Part shown: in pieces, positions 7,024 through 14,814 of the stretch | Layout: each line of letters starts with the position of its first letter | How positions within the stretch are numbered: position 1 is the first letter of the stretch | Assembly (NCBI GenBank): GCA_040754395.1 | Contig: JBFMCL010000025.1 | Span: 1-39,904, forward strand | DNA: 39,904 bases | From: Nitrospirota bacterium | GTDB lineage: Bacteria > Nitrospirota > Thermodesulfovibrionia > Thermodesulfovibrionales > SM23-35 | Direction: 5' to 3' | Made by a program: the position numbers and the translations under genes | Notes under the pieces: model-generated | The model's input: the letters and a program-made list of their open reading frames with translations, nothing else | Database searches by the model: none | Told to the model about the DNA's origin: nothing

Positions 7024-9057
7024 TTAAAGAATATTTGCGGCTACGCCCCGCCCGGTCTCCTTCAGCCAGAGGAGTCTTGACCCGTTGATCACCGATGCAT
7101 TGAGAGACGCTATGAACTCGGCAGGGAAAACATCAATGCCTTCTTTTTTTGCAAACGGCTGGAATGAATGTTTCACTTTCCCCTTAACCGCCTTTTTGAT
7201 CTCGGCCTGAGTCGGTTTCCTGATTGCAGAACCCATAACCTTCGCAAGACCGATAAAGATATCCCCATGGCGTTTTGACTGTCCCCGAGGTTCCAGTGCT
7301 TTGGGAAGATGCTTCAGCCTGCCGAGGTAATCCACGATCGTACCCGAAGTTTCATACGGGGTTGCCGAGGGAAGTACCACGTCAGCATGTTTCGCCAGCT
7401 CTGAAAGATGCGAGTGCTGGACAACAAGAAATTCGACACCGTCCGGTCTTTTATCCAAAGGGATCTCCCCAACCGCATAGAGGACTTTCACCCCGCCCGC
7501 CATCATTTCACGCGCAGTCTTTCCCTCGGTTGTCAGTCCCATTAAAGCAACCCCTCGCGCATTACTTTCAAGACCAGCCGCCACGACTTTTCCCCCGAAC
7601 AATGCAATATTGGCAGCCGATTCAAATAATGCTGGAGAGGATATAAGCAACGGATTCCCTGCTTCGGCATACAGTGCTGCAGCCTTTTCAATCTCTTCCG
7701 TAACCATTGCGTCCATGACCGACGACACCAGACTTTTCTCAGATTTAAGTCCCTTTTCGGTGAGTGCCCTCGCAAGCCCCTTCAGGATACTGACCTCGTC
7801 TCCCTGAAGGGTGACTGTTGCCGCACCAGCTATTGACGTATCCGATGAGTTCACCACGATCAGCTTTGCCCCCCTGCTCACTCTTCGCCTTATTGCCGCA
7901 TCGAGTGCAGGCAAGGTCCTGTCCCACTGCGACGGATTCATTCCGATCAGAAGAATAACGTCTGCGTCATCAATATTCGCGTTATCAGATTGTATGAATA
8001 CGCCGGCATCTGCATAAAGACTCATTGTAGTATCGGCATTTTTCGTCTTTACGGCATTCTTTGCAAGTTTTCTGAGAGTCAGGGCGTCCTCATTGGTAAT
8101 GCCCGCGACGCTCACAAATCCGGCGTTGTGCCCCGCCTTCCTGAGGCTGTCTGCAACAAGCGCCAGCGCATCTTCCCATGTGGTCTCTGTCAGCTGGCCG
8201 TTAACCCGTTTCAGGGGGACCGTGACTCGCGAGTCCGCCTCAATACAATCAAAGCCGAATCTGCCATAGGCGCAGAGATACTTCCCGGCTGAGCCTGATA
8301 CTGCTCCGGAATTTATCTTCTGTATTGTTCCCTCCTTCAGGCTCAGGCTGATGTCACACCCGCTGCCGCATAACAGGCAGACAGAGTTCACCTGCGCATA
8401 TTCCCATTCCCTTCCCCTGCGCCATCTGTCCGACTCAAGAAGGGCATTTACCGGACATGCGTCAACACAGCTTCCGCAAAAGGTACACCCCGATTCCTGA
8501 AGCGGTTTGTCAACCGCGGTGGTAACCGTCGATTCAATTCCCCTGCCCATGAATTCCAGGACATTCGTCCCCTGCTCCCTGCATACCCTCACGCAGCGTC
8601 CGCAGAGGATACAGTATTCGGGGTCTCTCCTGATAAAGGGATTGGCTTCGTCTACCGGATATCCTGATTTTTTCCTCGTAAATGAGGACTCCTTAAGTTC
8701 GAAATCATAGGCATATTGCTGCAGGTTGCACACCCCGGCCTTTGTGCAGGTCATGCAGTCGAGTGGGTGCATGGAGAGGATAAGATCGATGACGAACTTT
8801 CTCACTTCCTTCAGCCGTTCAGTCTGAGTATGAATCACCATGCCATCCCTGACCTTTGTATTGCAGGCGATAACCGGTGCTTTCAGCCCCTCAACCTCAA
8901 TAAGGCAGAGCCTGCAGGCGCCTACCCCTTTCATGCCTTTCATATAGCAGAGGTTCGGAATATGCACCCCAGCGAGCTCCGCGGCATCTATCAGGTTCAT
9001 CCCGGCCGGGGCTTCTATCTCCTTGCCATCTATCTGAAGTTTCATACGTTTCTCCAT
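7024..9057 (-). CDS. NuoG-like iron-sulfur/molybdopterin-fold subunit of an NAD(P)H-dependent redox complex
   Basis: A 677-residue protein. Residues 6-75 are a [2Fe-2S] ferredoxin domain (Cys37, 48, 51, 65). His97/Cys101/104/110 form the HxxxCxxCxxxxxC site. Two [4Fe-4S] motifs follow (149/152/155/159 and 191/194/197/201), then the Cys227/230/234 cluster that opens a molybdopterin-oxidoreductase fold. Formate dehydrogenases have a catalytic Cys or Sec about where this protein reads MSLYADAGVF, so no such residue is present. It is therefore best seen as an electron-transfer subunit like NuoG rather than an active formate dehydrogenase. The ATG follows GGAGGG closely. It is the last gene of the CODH/ACS block, 15 bases after the iron-sulfur gene upstream. 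Confidence 0.85.
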   Translation of the reverse strand: MEKRMKLQIDGKEIEAPAGMNLIDAAELAGVHIPNLCYMKGMKGVGACRLCLIEVEGLKAPVIACNTKVRDGMVIHTQTERLKEVRKFVIDLILSMHPLDCMTCTKAGVCNLQQYAYDFELKESSFTRKKSGYPVDEANPFIRRDPEYCILCGRCVRVCREQGTNVLEFMGRGIESTVTTAVDKPLQESGCTFCGSCVDACPVNALLESDRWRRGREWEYAQVNSVCLLCGSGCDISLSLKEGTIQKINSGAVSGSAGKYLCAYGRFGFDCIEADSRVTVPLKRVNGQLTETTWEDALALVADSLRKAGHNAGFVSVAGITNEDALTLRKLAKNAVKTKNADTTMSLYADAGVFIQSDNANIDDADVILLIGMNPSQWDRTLPALDAAIRRRVSRGAKLIVVNSSDTSIAGAATVTLQGDEVSILKGLARALTEKGLKSEKSLVSSVMDAMVTEEIEKAAALYAEAGNPLLISSPALFESAANIALFGGKVVAAGLESNARGVALMGLTTEGKTAREMMAGGVKVLYAVGEIPLDKRPDGVEFLVVQHSHLSELAKHADVVLPSATPYETSGTIVDYLGRLKHLPKALEPRGQSKRHGDIFIGLAKVMGSAIRKPTQAEIKKAVKGKVKHSFQPFAKKEGIDVFPAEFIASLNASVINGSRLLWLKETGRGVAANIL

Positions 9058-9072
9058 GAAACCCTCCTGTTC

Positions 9073-9696
9073 TTATCTGGTAACATTCATGATTTCTTCA
9101 CGGGGTACAGCAATAATCTCTATCGCTCCTGTCGGGCATACCTTAATACATTCACCGCACCGAGTGCATTTTGTCTGGCGTATCTCGAAGGGAAGGTATC
9201 CCGACATATACGGCTTTATCCTCTCACCGATAACGGCATCGTATTCACATGCCTCCAGGCACTTTCCGCACATGATGCAGAGTTCAGGCTTTATGAAGTA
9301 CTGAATAAGGCTGATACATTCCCTTGTAGTGCATTCACCGGAAAGGTGCTTCCCGATGTCTTCTTCGAAGGCATCGAGTGTTTCGAGAATGAATCTTCCG
9401 GTATCCTTGCCCTTCTTGCAGAAGGACGCTTCTGTCATATTCACGCTGATCCTTCTCAAAGCCTGAATGTCTTCCGCGGAAGCTTTTTCCGGATGGTCAC
9501 TGAGCCTGATCAGCCGTATCTTCGCCTCTGCGGTCCCGAAGGAACAGGGGAAACATCTGCTGCACATTGGACCGTCGATAAATTCCCCGATGAAATAGAG
9601 CGCCCTTTGCACAGGACAGGACCGTTCCTCTGCCTCTTTTCTTATGTCCTCGAGTTTTTTCCCTTCTTCCGAAGGTAAACTCATGTCAGCCATCAT
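9073..9696 (-). CDS. Iron-sulfur protein resembling the C-terminal half of NuoF
   Basis: A 207-residue protein. Residues 45-93 (CSRCFPC, then Cys93) match the pattern of the NuoF C-terminal N3-type cluster domain. A segment matching NuoF follows (GKHL with Cys122 and Cys127), then two [4Fe-4S] motifs (140/143/146/150 and 177/180/183/187). The order is the same as residues 476-608 of the neighbouring NuoF-like protein, but no FMN/NAD domain is present. It probably shuttles electrons between the flavoprotein and another partner. Several close ATGs (9696, 9693, 9684) follow GGAGGG and the real start is uncertain. It lies between the nuoF-like and nuoG-like genes. Confidence 0.8.
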   Translation of the reverse strand: MMADMSLPSEEGKKLEDIRKEAEERSCPVQRALYFIGEFIDGPMCSRCFPCSFGTAEAKIRLIRLSDHPEKASAEDIQALRRISVNMTEASFCKKGKDTGRFILETLDAFEEDIGKHLSGECTTRECISLIQYFIKPELCIMCGKCLEACEYDAVIGERIKPYMSGYLPFEIRQTKCTRCGECIKVCPTGAIEIIAVPREEIMNVTR

Positions 9697-9779
9697 CCCT
9701 CCATATATTGCGCTGTGAGATACAGCATATATTTCAAATCTTTTGTATTTCTTCTTTCTCTCTTAGCATACTCCCTGCA

Positions 9780-12113
9780 TCAGTACATGGTTTCTGCCAT
9801 GAAACAGATTTCCGGAAGCAGATATGATACCAGGTCCCGGAACGTGATCATGCCCACGATCTTGTTTCCTTCCACTACCGGGAGATGCCTGATTTTCTTT
9901 CGCGAAGCAATCGAAATGGCCGAACTCACCTCTGTCGAAGGATCAAATACAGTAATGTCACGCATGATGAGATTCTCCAGAGACTCGCTTGTGGGGGTAT
10001 TATTGAAGACACAGCGGACGATATCTCGCTCAGTAAAAATGCTCACCAGTCTTTCCTGTTCGTCAACCACAAATATGCCGCTGACATTCTTTTCACTCAT
10101 CGTCCTGACTGCATCTGCGATGCAGCAGTTCCTGTTGATCATGACGATCTCATAGGGCTTTGACTCCAGTATATCCCTCAGTCTCATCCTGGTCCTCCTT
10201 TCGATGACCGCTATTTCTTCAGAAGGAATCTTCAGCTCTTCTTCGAGCCTCGCAAACCTCTGTTTCACGATTTTTACCGCATCTATAGGACACGCGTAAT
10301 AACATGCCTTGCACCTGGTACACGAATCCCTGTCTATGAAAAAGCTCCTCCTCGTTTCCTTGACCGCGCCGAACGCACAGGCCTGCTTGCAGAGCCCGCA
10401 GAGGATGCATTCATCATGATCGACCAGGAAGATGCCGAGATTGCATACCTTGGCCCTGCAGTATTTATCTTTGACATGTTCCTCATATTCGTCCCTGAAA
10501 TACTGTATCGTGGTGAGCACCGGATTCGGCGCGCTCTGCCCGAGACCGCAGAGGGAACCCATCTTGACCAGCTTTCCGAGATGCTCAAGCCTTTCGATAT
10601 CGCCCTCTTCACCATGCCCGGACGTGATCCTTTCAAGTATCTCAAGCATCCGGTACGTGCCGATCCTGCATGGCGGGCATTTGCCGCACGATTCAGCCTG
10701 GGTGAACGAGAGAAAGAATTTAGCGACATCAACCATGCAGTTGTCTTCATCCATGACCACCATGCCACCTGAGCCCATGATCGAGCCCACCTTCCAGAGA
10801 GAGTCAAAATCCACGGGGAGATCAAGGAACTGCTCGGGGATACATCCGCCGGAGGGCCCTCCGGTTTGCACCGCCTTGATTTTCCTGTTCCCGATAATGC
10901 CACCGCCGATATCATAGATGATTTCCCGCAGCGTAATGCCCATCGGCACTTCGACCAGACCGGTGTTTTTCACTTTTCCGGCAAGGGAAAAGACTTTCGT
11001 TCCGGGAGATCCCTGCGTCCCGATCCCAAGGAACCAGTCCGCCCCTCTTTCAATGATCGGAGGAACACACGCGTAGGTTTCCACATTATTGAGGTTCGAA
11101 GGATATCCCCACGGACCCCCCCCCGGTTCAGATACGCGCGGAGGCCGTGCATGCGGGAACCCTCTGTTGCCCTCAATGGATGCAACGAGTGCTGTCGCCT
11201 CCCCGCATACAAAGGCTCCTGCACCTTCCCGGATATGGACGGTAAAATCAAACCCTGTGCCGAGTATATTCTTGCCGAGCAGGCCGGTTTCCTCTGCCTG
11301 CCTGATCGCCGTTTTCAATGTCTTGATGGCAAGCGGGTATTCATGCCTGACATAAATAAACCCGAAATGCGCATCTATTGCATATGCGCATGTAAGCATG
11401 CCCTCGAGGAGACTGTGGGGGTCACCCTCCATGATAGACCTGTCCATGAACGCGCCGGGATCCCCCTCATCGCCATTCGCGATGACCATCTTTATCGTCC
11501 CCGGAGCCCTTTTTGTGTGTGCCCATTTGACTCCGGCAGGAAAGCCCGCCCCTCCACGTCCCCTGAGGTTTGACTTCCTCATTTCCTCAATCACCTGATC
11601 TGCGGTCATTGAGGTAAGAATCTTTTCAAGAGCAGTATAGCCTCCTGCAGCAATATAATGATGGATATTGAACGGGTCTATATTACCCGTATTTCTGAGA
11701 GCGACTTTCATCTGCTTCTTGTAAAAGGGAACTTCCTGCAACAATGGCTCAGGTTCTTCCAGAAATGAATCCCTGTGTATCAGTTCCCTCACAGGGATCC
11801 CCGCAGCACAGGTATTCGAGATAATCTCCCGTGCATGTGCAGGGTGTGCCCTCTGATAGAGAAAACCGTGCGGTTCGATCTGCAGCAGCGGCCCTTTCTG
11901 GCATAGCCCCTGGCACCCTGTCTTTATGATATCGACCTGAAGGCCGCTCCTTGAAGTCTCTTCCTCAAGTGCCTGCGCCACTTTGTGAGACCCCAGGGTG
12001 CTGCAGGGGAGCCCGCAGCAGACTTTTATCGTATTTTTCCCTGGTCTCAGGACATCGTTCTTCAGATGCTCCCTGAGATTCCTCAATGCTTCTATGTCCT
12101 TCAGTTTTTCCAT
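9780..12113 (-). CDS. NuoF-like NAD(P)H-binding flavoprotein with extra ferredoxin and CBS domains
   Basis: A 777-residue protein with this domain order: thioredoxin-like [2Fe-2S] domain (Cys33, 37, 67, 71); FMN/NAD-binding NuoF core (LRGRGGAGFPAG at 183-194, NGDEGDPGAFMDR at 213-225, EGAGAFVCGEATAL at 296-309); SLBB-like part; N3 cluster (Cys476, 479, 482, 522); two [4Fe-4S] motifs (569/572/575/579 and 598/601/604/608); and two CBS domains (about 645-705 and 715-770). The core oxidises or reduces NAD(P)H, as in bifurcating hydrogenases and formate dehydrogenases. The CBS pair, which usually binds adenine nucleotides, is unusual here and could gate activity by energy charge. The gene sits 38 bases after the nuoE-like gene. 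Confidence 0.9.
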   Translation of the reverse strand: MEKLKDIEALRNLREHLKNDVLRPGKNTIKVCCGLPCSTLGSHKVAQALEEETSRSGLQVDIIKTGCQGLCQKGPLLQIEPHGFLYQRAHPAHAREIISNTCAAGIPVRELIHRDSFLEEPEPLLQEVPFYKKQMKVALRNTGNIDPFNIHHYIAAGGYTALEKILTSMTADQVIEEMRKSNLRGRGGAGFPAGVKWAHTKRAPGTIKMVIANGDEGDPGAFMDRSIMEGDPHSLLEGMLTCAYAIDAHFGFIYVRHEYPLAIKTLKTAIRQAEETGLLGKNILGTGFDFTVHIREGAGAFVCGEATALVASIEGNRGFPHARPPRVSEPGGGPWGYPSNLNNVETYACVPPIIERGADWFLGIGTQGSPGTKVFSLAGKVKNTGLVEVPMGITLREIIYDIGGGIIGNRKIKAVQTGGPSGGCIPEQFLDLPVDFDSLWKVGSIMGSGGMVVMDEDNCMVDVAKFFLSFTQAESCGKCPPCRIGTYRMLEILERITSGHGEEGDIERLEHLGKLVKMGSLCGLGQSAPNPVLTTIQYFRDEYEEHVKDKYCRAKVCNLGIFLVDHDECILCGLCKQACAFGAVKETRRSFFIDRDSCTRCKACYYACPIDAVKIVKQRFARLEEELKIPSEEIAVIERRTRMRLRDILESKPYEIVMINRNCCIADAVRTMSEKNVSGIFVVDEQERLVSIFTERDIVRCVFNNTPTSESLENLIMRDITVFDPSTEVSSAISIASRKKIRHLPVVEGNKIVGMITFRDLVSYLLPEICFMAETMY

Positions 12114-12151
12114 CGGATATCCTCTTCCTGATCAGACTTCGGCCAAACTTC

Positions 12152-12643
12152 TCATGCCTCTTCCCTTATGGCACTGACAAACGCCCCGGTTTTCTTTTCT
12201 CCGATGATTTCCCCGACCACGTCTTCATTAATCGTGGCAACAGGAGCAAGTCCGCAGCATCCCACACATCCCACGGTCTCGAGCGTCATCGCAAGATCCT
12301 CTGTGGTATTTCCGCTTTTGACCGCAAATTCCTTCTCGAGTGTCGAGAGCAGTTTCGCAGCCCCTCTCACATAACAGGCGGTACCAAGACATACCTTCAC
12401 GATCTTCCTTCCCCTTGGCGTGAAGTGAAACATCTTGTAGAAGCTTGCCACACTGTAAATCTCTGAAAGGGCAATATTCAGGTTCCGGGAAAGTTTCCTC
12501 AGTATGTCTTCCGGGAGATACCCGTTATCTTCCTGAATCTGGTGAAGGGCATGAATCAGTACGCCCTTCTTTTTCTCCTGTGCATGAAGTATCCGGCCGA
12601 CTTCGCCGATCTGTTCGTCAATATCAAGTGCTTCAGCTAACAT
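12152..12643 (-). CDS. NuoE-like [2Fe-2S] subunit
   Basis: About 163 residues from the ATG at 12641-12643, which has GGAGGG upstream; a longer reading frame up to 12703 lacks such a signal. The C-terminal half is a thioredoxin-like ferredoxin with CLGTAC and CVGCC(GLAP) motifs, the four cysteines that hold the single [2Fe-2S] cluster of NuoE/HydA-gamma type subunits. The N-terminal helical part (IHALHQIQEDNGYLPEDIL) is also typical. It partners the downstream NuoF-like flavoprotein as part of the NAD(P)H-oxidising module. It follows acsA by roughly 100 bases on the same strand. Confidence 0.88.
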   Translation of the reverse strand: MLAEALDIDEQIGEVGRILHAQEKKKGVLIHALHQIQEDNGYLPEDILRKLSRNLNIALSEIYSVASFYKMFHFTPRGRKIVKVCLGTACYVRGAAKLLSTLEKEFAVKSGNTTEDLAMTLETVGCVGCCGLAPVATINEDVVGEIIGEKKTGAFVSAIREEA

Positions 12644-12739
12644 TATCCCTCCAATTGTGCAGCCCAATGTTTTTCGCTTCAGCGGACCGCCCTGGGTGAA
12701 CACCTGTGCGCACAGACAAACCCCAAAGACACGGCTGCA

Positions 12740-14725
12740 CTAATAAATTCCTAAATGCGGCTTTGCGGCCCGCTCAATCTCACGCCGTGCTGCCATATCC
12801 ATGAGAACTCTTTCGCCGCCGAATTTTCCCGGTTCGTATTTTCTGAGTTTCAGGGCATCACGCGCCCTGTCAATATAGTTAAGGGCAAGGCTCAGTATCT
12901 TCTCAGGGTCCTGTTCGAAATGGAAGGCACCCCTGAACCTCTCAAGCCATACTTCAGTCATGATCCGTGTCACTTCCCTGCTTGCGCCGACAGGAGATTC
13001 TCCGCCGAAAATCACCGGAACGCCTGAGGCTGCAAAATAGCAACCGATCGCAACCGCCTTCTCAGACATCCATTCAGGTGCTATGCCAACAGCAGGCATC
13101 CCGCCTATCTCGTCAGAGAGGCCGCCCTCTTCAGCCATTGCGGACACTATCGTCAATATCCTCGAATTATCGACACACGCGCCGAGGTGCAGTATCGGGG
13201 GTATGCCGATTGCCTCACATACCTCCCTCAGTCCGGGTCCCGCATTCTCAAGCGCCATCTCAGGCGTCAGATACCCCGCGGTTCCGCATGCAGCCGAACC
13301 GCATCCGGTAGACACAATGAGCACATCCCTTTTAATCAGTTCATTGGCAAGAAAACGGTGAAGTCCCTGTGAAGGGACACGCGGATTATCACATCCTGCA
13401 AGACCTACCACACCGCGTATCCTGCCTGCCATGATCGCATCATTCAAGGGCCTGAATGACGCCCTCCAGCTTCCGCCCTGCATGTATTCTATATATTCAT
13501 GCGAAAAGCCGGCTACAAGAGGAAATTTGTCCGTAATGTAGCTGCCCTCCCGTTTCCTGTTTACAAAATTATCGATCGCCAGCCTGACAATCTGCCTGGC
13601 GATGTCTTTGGCCCGGTGTTCGTCATATTCGATATGGACCGCACCGGGCATTTTTGCCTTGTATGACGTCGTGATGACCTTGGTATGAAACTTTTTCGAC
13701 AGCTCTGCAAGTGCGGGCATGATGCATTGCACATCAACGGTTATCGCATCCACAAGCCCGGTAAGCACCGCAAGTTCCTGATTGGTGAATCCCCCTGCCG
13801 TGGGAATGCCATGCCGCATGAGGACTTCATTGGCAGTACAGCACATGCCTCCAAGGTTGATCCCCTGCGCACCTTTTGATTTCGCATACTCAACCATTTC
13901 CGGTTCATTGACGACATCGACGATGGTCTCCGCAAGAGAAGGCTCATGTCCGTGAACCACGAGGTTCACTTCATCCTCTCTGAATATCCCGAAGCTCGCT
14001 TCCGCCTTTATCGGTTTTGGCGTACCGAAGAGGATATCCGTGATGTCTGTCGATATCATCGATCCTCCCCAGCCGTCTGCAAGCGACACCTTCAGGGCGC
14101 TCAGGAGAAGGCTGTCCGGATCATGGTCTACCCCGATGTTTGTCCTGTGCATTGCTTCTGCAATTTCCCGGTCAACGCCCCGCGGGGCAATGCCCCACTT
14201 CTGCCACCGCTCCTGCGTCTTGCGCGGAGCCCTTGTGATATAATTCAGGCTACCTTTCTGCCTGCTGAAGTCATCGATAAGTCGCAGGGCGACATCCCTC
14301 GCAACATCACTGACAGGACGTCCCTCAAATTCTATTGTGAGGATCCCTGCTATCCGGTACAGCTTTTTTACATCGGTTATCCTGAAATCACTGGTTTCCC
14401 CGTTTGCGACCGCCAGAAGGGTGAATGCCATGTCACGTGCATGGTCTGAATGCGCTGCGGTGCCGGCTGCCGCCATCCTGAGAAAATTTCGCGCTGCAAC
14501 CGTCGGCAGGGTTGCGCCGCACACACCGGTCGCCTCTTCCTCTGCATTCTTGCCGATCAGCCTGCACGGACCCATATGGCAGATTCTGCAGCACGCCCCG
14601 ACGGACCCGACAGGACATGGTTTCATCCGCTGTGCCCGGTCAAAACATGTCTCTATTTTCTGGGCTTCACTCCATTCAATGATTTTTTCTGCCGCTTCAT
14701 TCGCACTCTTTACGATCTTTTTCAT
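12740..14725 (-). CDS. acsA: Anaerobic carbon monoxide dehydrogenase catalytic subunit
   Basis: About 661 residues from the ATG at 14723-14725, which has GGAGGA at 14729-14734; an in-frame upstream extension to 14773 lacks a ribosome binding site. The enzyme interconverts CO and CO2 on a Ni-Fe-S C-cluster in the cytoplasm. N-terminal cysteines (CPVGSVGACCRICHMGPCR, residues 37-54, plus Cys69) supply the B- and D-clusters. C-cluster ligand blocks are visible in order: GGMCCTANEVLMRHG, GLAGCDNPRV, TGCGSAACG, HLGACVDNSRIL and IGCYFAASG. It is preceded by acsB on the same strand and acts in the CODH/ACS complex. The cooS symbol is equally valid. No cooC Ni-insertion ATPase is found nearby. Confidence 0.96.
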   Translation of the reverse strand: MKKIVKSANEAAEKIIEWSEAQKIETCFDRAQRMKPCPVGSVGACCRICHMGPCRLIGKNAEEEATGVCGATLPTVAARNFLRMAAAGTAAHSDHARDMAFTLLAVANGETSDFRITDVKKLYRIAGILTIEFEGRPVSDVARDVALRLIDDFSRQKGSLNYITRAPRKTQERWQKWGIAPRGVDREIAEAMHRTNIGVDHDPDSLLLSALKVSLADGWGGSMISTDITDILFGTPKPIKAEASFGIFREDEVNLVVHGHEPSLAETIVDVVNEPEMVEYAKSKGAQGINLGGMCCTANEVLMRHGIPTAGGFTNQELAVLTGLVDAITVDVQCIMPALAELSKKFHTKVITTSYKAKMPGAVHIEYDEHRAKDIARQIVRLAIDNFVNRKREGSYITDKFPLVAGFSHEYIEYMQGGSWRASFRPLNDAIMAGRIRGVVGLAGCDNPRVPSQGLHRFLANELIKRDVLIVSTGCGSAACGTAGYLTPEMALENAGPGLREVCEAIGIPPILHLGACVDNSRILTIVSAMAEEGGLSDEIGGMPAVGIAPEWMSEKAVAIGCYFAASGVPVIFGGESPVGASREVTRIMTEVWLERFRGAFHFEQDPEKILSLALNYIDRARDALKLRKYEPGKFGGERVLMDMAARREIERAAKPHLGIY

Positions 14726-14814
14726 AAATCCTCCGGCTTTATCGCAAATCGCATCCGGCAATTGGTGAAGCAATACTTTGCATGTTCCTTACACCGGACA
14801 CGTTACGATTTCTG

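Noticed and set aside
7024-9057. Catalytic formate dehydrogenase or [FeFe]-hydrogenase large subunit
   Set aside because: The N-terminal ferredoxin architecture is shared with both, but the Sec/Cys of formate dehydrogenase and the H-cluster cysteine motifs of hydrogenase are absent; a NuoG-like electron-transfer role fits better.
8716-9678. Long plus-strand ORF (320 codons) opposite the NuoG-like and iron-sulfur genes
   Set aside because: The opposite strand encodes unmistakable cysteine-rich redox proteins with ribosome binding sites; the plus-strand frame is open only because of the biased codon composition.
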